Source: Halocaridina rubra (taxonomy: Eukaryota > Arthropoda > Malacostraca > Decapoda > Atyidae). Taken from it: 10,000 bases of DNA. A model generated the notes under the pieces. That model had not been told where the DNA came from. It saw only the letters and a list, made by a program, of their open reading frames with translations, and did no database searches. The DNA lies in NCBI GenBank assembly GCA_037179515.1, contig JAXCGZ010021073.1, forward strand, positions 1-10,000. The letters are read 5' to 3'. The position numbers and the translations under genes are program-made. Of the stretch, positions 7,242-10,000 are shown piece after piece. Numbering within the stretch: the first letter of the stretch is position 1; each line of letters begins with the position of its first letter.

Positions 7242-7763
7242 CTACAATTTATAATCTATGATTAAGCTTGCACACAGTACTTTAACCTTTTGGGCAGCTT
7301 GACGTTCAGATCTTTCATAATTTGATGATTCCTCTTTGCATACTTCTGACAACAAGTATTCCCATGAGAGCATTTTAGACCAGGCTCTCTGAATACGAAC
7401 TTTTCCTCTTCTTAGCAAGGGTGAAATTAGACCTAAGGGGTCAATAACTATACTCATCAGTGACAGAAGTTTCTGTTTGGTCAACACTTCATCTCTAGCC
7501 TTCAGATCTTTCAAAAACAACTTGTTTGTATTAACATTCCAGATTAAACTAAAGAGTGTTTCTTTAGGAGATCTAGATTTTTCAAAAAGGCACTGATCCA
7601 GTACCCTTTGAAGTCCTGCATGGTTGAAATTCCATGCTTGCAGTGATATTTCGATCTTTGCCCACTCTACATCTGCAGTATTGTATACATCAAACTGTTT
7701 CTCTTCACTGGTGCAAGCATACAACAATTTATCTCCATGCAAACTTCCCAATATCTCCTCCAA
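7242..7763 (-). pseudogene. RT C-terminal part and Pao A17 block of element 2
   Basis: This frame opens a few codons upstream of 7763, where it overlaps the shifted protease frame. It aligns with element 1 after RT motif C: SEEKQFDVYNTADVEWAKIEISLQ matches the segment leading to LQ.W in element 1, then LIWNVNTNKLFLKD matches LGISWNVVNDEIKLYS, and DPLGLISPLLRRGK matches the FDPLG block. The motif C tetrad itself is missing; LLYA is followed directly by CTSEEK. After AWSKMLSWEYL the sequence no longer matches RNase H and ends at IIDYKL just before the polypurine tract. RNase H and integrase are thus absent. There is no natural start; this is part of a broken polyprotein. Confidence 0.8.
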
Positions 7764-8790
7764 CTGTTTACTAGAGACTTCATTTGTCCAAAGGCGCTAT
7801 GATAATTGTGTGGGAGAGGAGTGTGGACAGGCTTCCAAGGAGCAGAATCTGTGAAACTTCCAAGTGTAGTTTTATCTTCGTAATGCACTTCTTGCTTAGT
7901 TACTCCAAAACTCTCTGGCTCCCACAACCTATTAACAAGCTCTATGGCCTCTTCAATCAACAACTTATATACAGGCACTATGGCCTCTTCAATCAACAAC
8001 TTATTAACTGGCTCTATGGCCACTTCAATCAACTCTTGAGTAGCTGAAGGAAAAGACTGTGTTCCTACTTGCATAGCAATATGGCTTTGCACATTACTAG
8101 TATCACAAGGAATATGGCCATACAACATGACACCACCCGGTGTTTCCATCAAAGTATAGACATCCCACTTGTTAATACCACTAACAAACTGACTAAAATG
8201 TAAGGCACCAATAGCAATGCGAATGTTATCAAGTAAATCACAATCAATATCTTCATCGGCCAACTTATGGCCATTAGACTTTAACACATTTGCAGCCTTT
8301 GCTAGTTCTGGAGTGTGGATACTAATTACAATATCATCAACTATGAGTAATTTAACTCTGGCTCTTCTTTTCCCCGATTTAATAACTACATTTAAAACAG
8401 GAAAAATTCCTTTCTTTGTCTCACAATGAAATGCATCAATACCACGAGACATTTTATCTACTGGGCTTAACTTAAGCCTTTCAGCTAATTCCCTAGTTAT
8501 AAAGGAACACTGGGAACCTGTATCAAAGAATAACCTAGTGTTCACCCAAAAATTTCCCTTTGAGCTGCTTACTTTTCCACTTGCAGTAGGCAGAGCACAC
8601 GCAGGTTAACTCGACTTCACAATTTGCCTTTATACTGCATTCACAGTCATCACACCAACATATTTCTTGTCCTTTTCTGAGTCAGAATGTTCTTGCTCAT
8701 TGCTTGACTCATTTAAATTTGAACCATTTCCTGACTGTTCATTCAGAAATGTAGGTTCTTCAAACCTTCTACGAAATTAGGACTCTTTTT
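7667..8790 (-). pseudogene. Protease and Gag-Pol linker of element 2, with stops and a downstream deletion
   Basis: This frame differs by one base from the Gag frame above it and carries TAA stops at 8777-8779, 8630-8632 and 8606-8608. Below 8606 it is open: ALPTA, then the retropepsin DTG (GAT at 8522-8524) and a flanking SQCSFI, corresponding to ALPTA...DTG of element 1. The retropepsin-like domain runs on to a glycine-rich GGVMLYGHIP, equivalent to GSIIFGPMP of element 1. A 12-residue tandem repeat follows, then NYHSAFGQ, which matches NYRRAYGQL just before the RT core of element 1. Near 7785 homology ends: about 165 residues of RT, including motif A, are deleted and the frame changes. The 8546-8790 part is a Ser/Glu/Asn-rich linker. 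GTG at 8545 has sometimes been taken as a start but is simply mid-domain. Confidence 0.82.
7925..8036 (-). repeat. 36-bp tandem repeat inside element 2 pol
   Basis: Units start at 7942, 7978 and 8014 (each CTATGGCC on the plus strand) with a partial unit before 7942. The two full units match at 32 of 36 bases. The period is a multiple of three, so the repeat stays in frame and codes on the minus strand for about three 12-residue units of the form EPVNKLLIEEAI. It sits between the protease and the RT start, just ahead of LWEPESFGV, which corresponds to NLWNLDVIGI in element 1. Element 1 has no such repeat. Confidence 0.9.
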
Positions 8791-9989
8791 TGGTAACACA
8801 AGGCTGCATGATGAGCATGTTTCTTACACTTATTACAATTTAACTGAGTGTAACATATATTTGCATAATGCCCTGACTGAGTACATCTCAGACATTTGTT
8901 ACTATCTCTCAATTTGTCTCTGCGTTCATTTATGCTTACTACTTTATTGCACTGTTCAAACTTATGACCTTGCCAACCACAGAATATATATTCTATTTTA
9001 CTATTTTCTCTGTTTGCAACAGCACCATAACTACCTACATTCTTTTTATAGGACTGAGTCTCATCTCTCTGGGAGGTTAGTCTCTCTCCCTTTGTGTTAC
9101 CTTTAGTGTTGTTGCATTTTATATGATATACATATTTTCCCAGTTCCTTCAAGAGGGTTTCAAATGTAGGATATTTTGTGTCTAATTTCATGCTAATCCA
9201 GTTCTCTACATCTTCTGGTAATTTCATTATCACGAGTTCTGAAAACACCCAATCAGTGTTCTTCATGTCTCTATAATTTTTCAGACTTCGAGTAATGGCT
9301 TCTACTTTTTGCTTGAACTTAAAAAGTGATGAATAATTAGAAGAGGGAGTTTGAATTTTTACCAATTTCCTCATTAAATCTCGAACAATTCTGTCCTTGC
9401 AGGCATAAACAGCTTGTAGCTGTTGAATGCATTCATCATAACTCTCACTAGCAACAGGATATCCCTTTATGGTGTCTTTTGCATCTCCTTTAAGGACATT
9501 TCTTAAGATGGTAAACTTTGTCATAGTTGCCATAGAAGTACTGTGTACTAAACTATCAAACATATCCCTAAAGTCGTTCCATTCATTGTAGTTTCCAGAG
9601 AACTGTGGTATTTTTACTTCAGGAAATTTAGGTGTGGGTTGTCCATTGGGGAGGCTTGAACTCTCGGAACTAGGAACTCTAGTACTCTTCATAGCTCCTA
9701 ACTTACGAATCCGTTCTAGGACAGCTAAGCTAATATCATTTACTGTTTCAGCTAGATTGTCATGTTCTGTATCCTCCTCTTCAGAATCCCTTTTAAGAGG
9801 CTTATCCTCGACATATTCTTCATATTTTCAATCATATCTTCCAAATCTTTCTGTTAGCGTTTGATAACATCTTTCTAAATAAGTAACAACAAGTGTCTCA
9901 TCATCTTTGGCAAGTTATGTTTGACACTGAACACAATCATGTTGAATCAATTCCCGAAGACGTTGTAATGCCTCAGGGTTAACCGACAT
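8769..9989 (-). pseudogene. Gag of element 2, with two premature stops
   Basis: The ATG at 9989-9987 starts MSVNPEALQRLRELI. TAA at codon 25 (9917-9915) and TGA at codon 54 (9830-9828) interrupt the same frame, which then stays open to TAG at 8769-8771. The DUF1759-like domain (FPEVKIPQFSGN, W..FRDMFDSL) parallels that of element 1. Three knuckles follow. The first reads Y-x2-C-x4-H-x4-C because the first Cys codon is TAT (8988-8990); the second is CLRCTQSGHYANIC and the third CNKCKKHAHHAALC, both intact. Gag would form the particle and bind RNA. After the third knuckle the frame leaves homology, and the protease continues in the next frame. The ATG at 9692 lies inside the coding region and is not the natural start. 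Confidence 0.87.
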
Positions 9990-10000
9990 ATTGAGAAAGC

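Larger units (their letters stand above)
6293..10000 (-). mobile_element. BEL/Pao LTR retrotransposon, element 2 (degraded, 5' LTR outside window)
   Basis: On the minus strand, Gag, protease, a piece of RT and the FDPLG-type block appear in BEL/Pao order, followed by a probable polypurine tract and LTR start. Only 11 bases precede the Gag ATG, so the 5' LTR and primer site lie beyond 10000. It differs strongly from element 1 in protein sequence (for example DTGSQCSFI against DTGAQRSFI, and IDPLGLISPLLRRGK against FDPLGLLSPILMKGK), so it is another family. Stops, frameshifts and large deletions make it clearly inactive. The low-coordinate border is uncertain. Confidence 0.85.

Noticed and set aside
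7624..8429. Several short plus-strand open stretches
   Set aside because: They are antisense to the protease/RT remnant of element 2, which has clear domain homology.
8769..8795. A-run near the Gag end of element 2 as a programmed Gag-Pol shift
   Set aside because: No X XXY YYZ heptamer is in the right phase, and further stops at 8777, 8630 and 8606 interrupt the pol frame; decay is the simpler reading.
8861..9864. Plus-strand open stretches antisense to Gag of element 2
   Set aside because: Shadows of the Gag coding strand; no motifs of their own.
1..10000. CRISPR array, bacterial operon or phage module
   Set aside because: No regularly spaced repeats and no prokaryotic gene signatures; all coding content is BEL/Pao retrotransposon.

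Overview
The window is invertebrate-type eukaryotic DNA: AT-rich, with no bacterial gene layout. It is filled almost entirely by two different, degraded LTR retrotransposons of the BEL/Pao group. The group is identified by the order Gag (DUF1759-like), CCHC knuckles, DTG protease, reverse transcriptase (RT), the FDPLG..SP 'Peptidase_A17' block, RNase H and integrase. BEL/Pao elements are widespread in metazoans but, to my knowledge, absent from mammals. An arthropod or other invertebrate host is plausible; the sequence does not fix the species. No host gene, tRNA, rRNA or CRISPR array was recognised.

Element 1 (plus strand, from before base 1 to 5779) has a 5' LTR that the window start cuts. 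Next come a tRNA-Tyr-type primer site at 668-685 and a long open Gag-protease-RT frame (1073-4231). A -1 break leads to a second frame (4189-4797) that carries RNase H fused directly to the integrase zinc-binding domain. The integrase catalytic core is missing. A polypurine tract at 4886-4895 is followed by the 3' LTR (about 4896-5779). The two LTRs differ at 16 sites plus one 3-bp indel over 648 compared bases.

Bases 5780-6292 are flanking DNA with a partial tandem duplication (two copies around 5795-6126), a small inverted-repeat module and a G-quadruplex motif on the minus strand. Bases 6293-7195 show no gene. They probably hold the 3' LTR of element 2, inferred from a purine tract followed by TGT at 7195 on the minus strand.

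Element 2 (minus strand, 10000 down to about 7195 or below) is more decayed. Its Gag (9989-8769) has two premature stops and a damaged zinc knuckle. The protease frame is shifted and carries stops, and the linker before RT holds a 36-bp tandem repeat. The RT catalytic core is deleted, and RNase H and integrase are gone. The two elements lie tail to tail and belong to clearly different families.

Neither copy could move by itself. Element 1 keeps both LTR ends, a primer site, a polypurine tract and an open Gag-protease-RT frame, so it might once have been mobilised as a non-autonomous copy. I see no evidence for a wholly new kind of system. The notable points are the deletion structure of element 1, the predicted target site, the repeat expansion in element 2 and the structured intergenic repeats.
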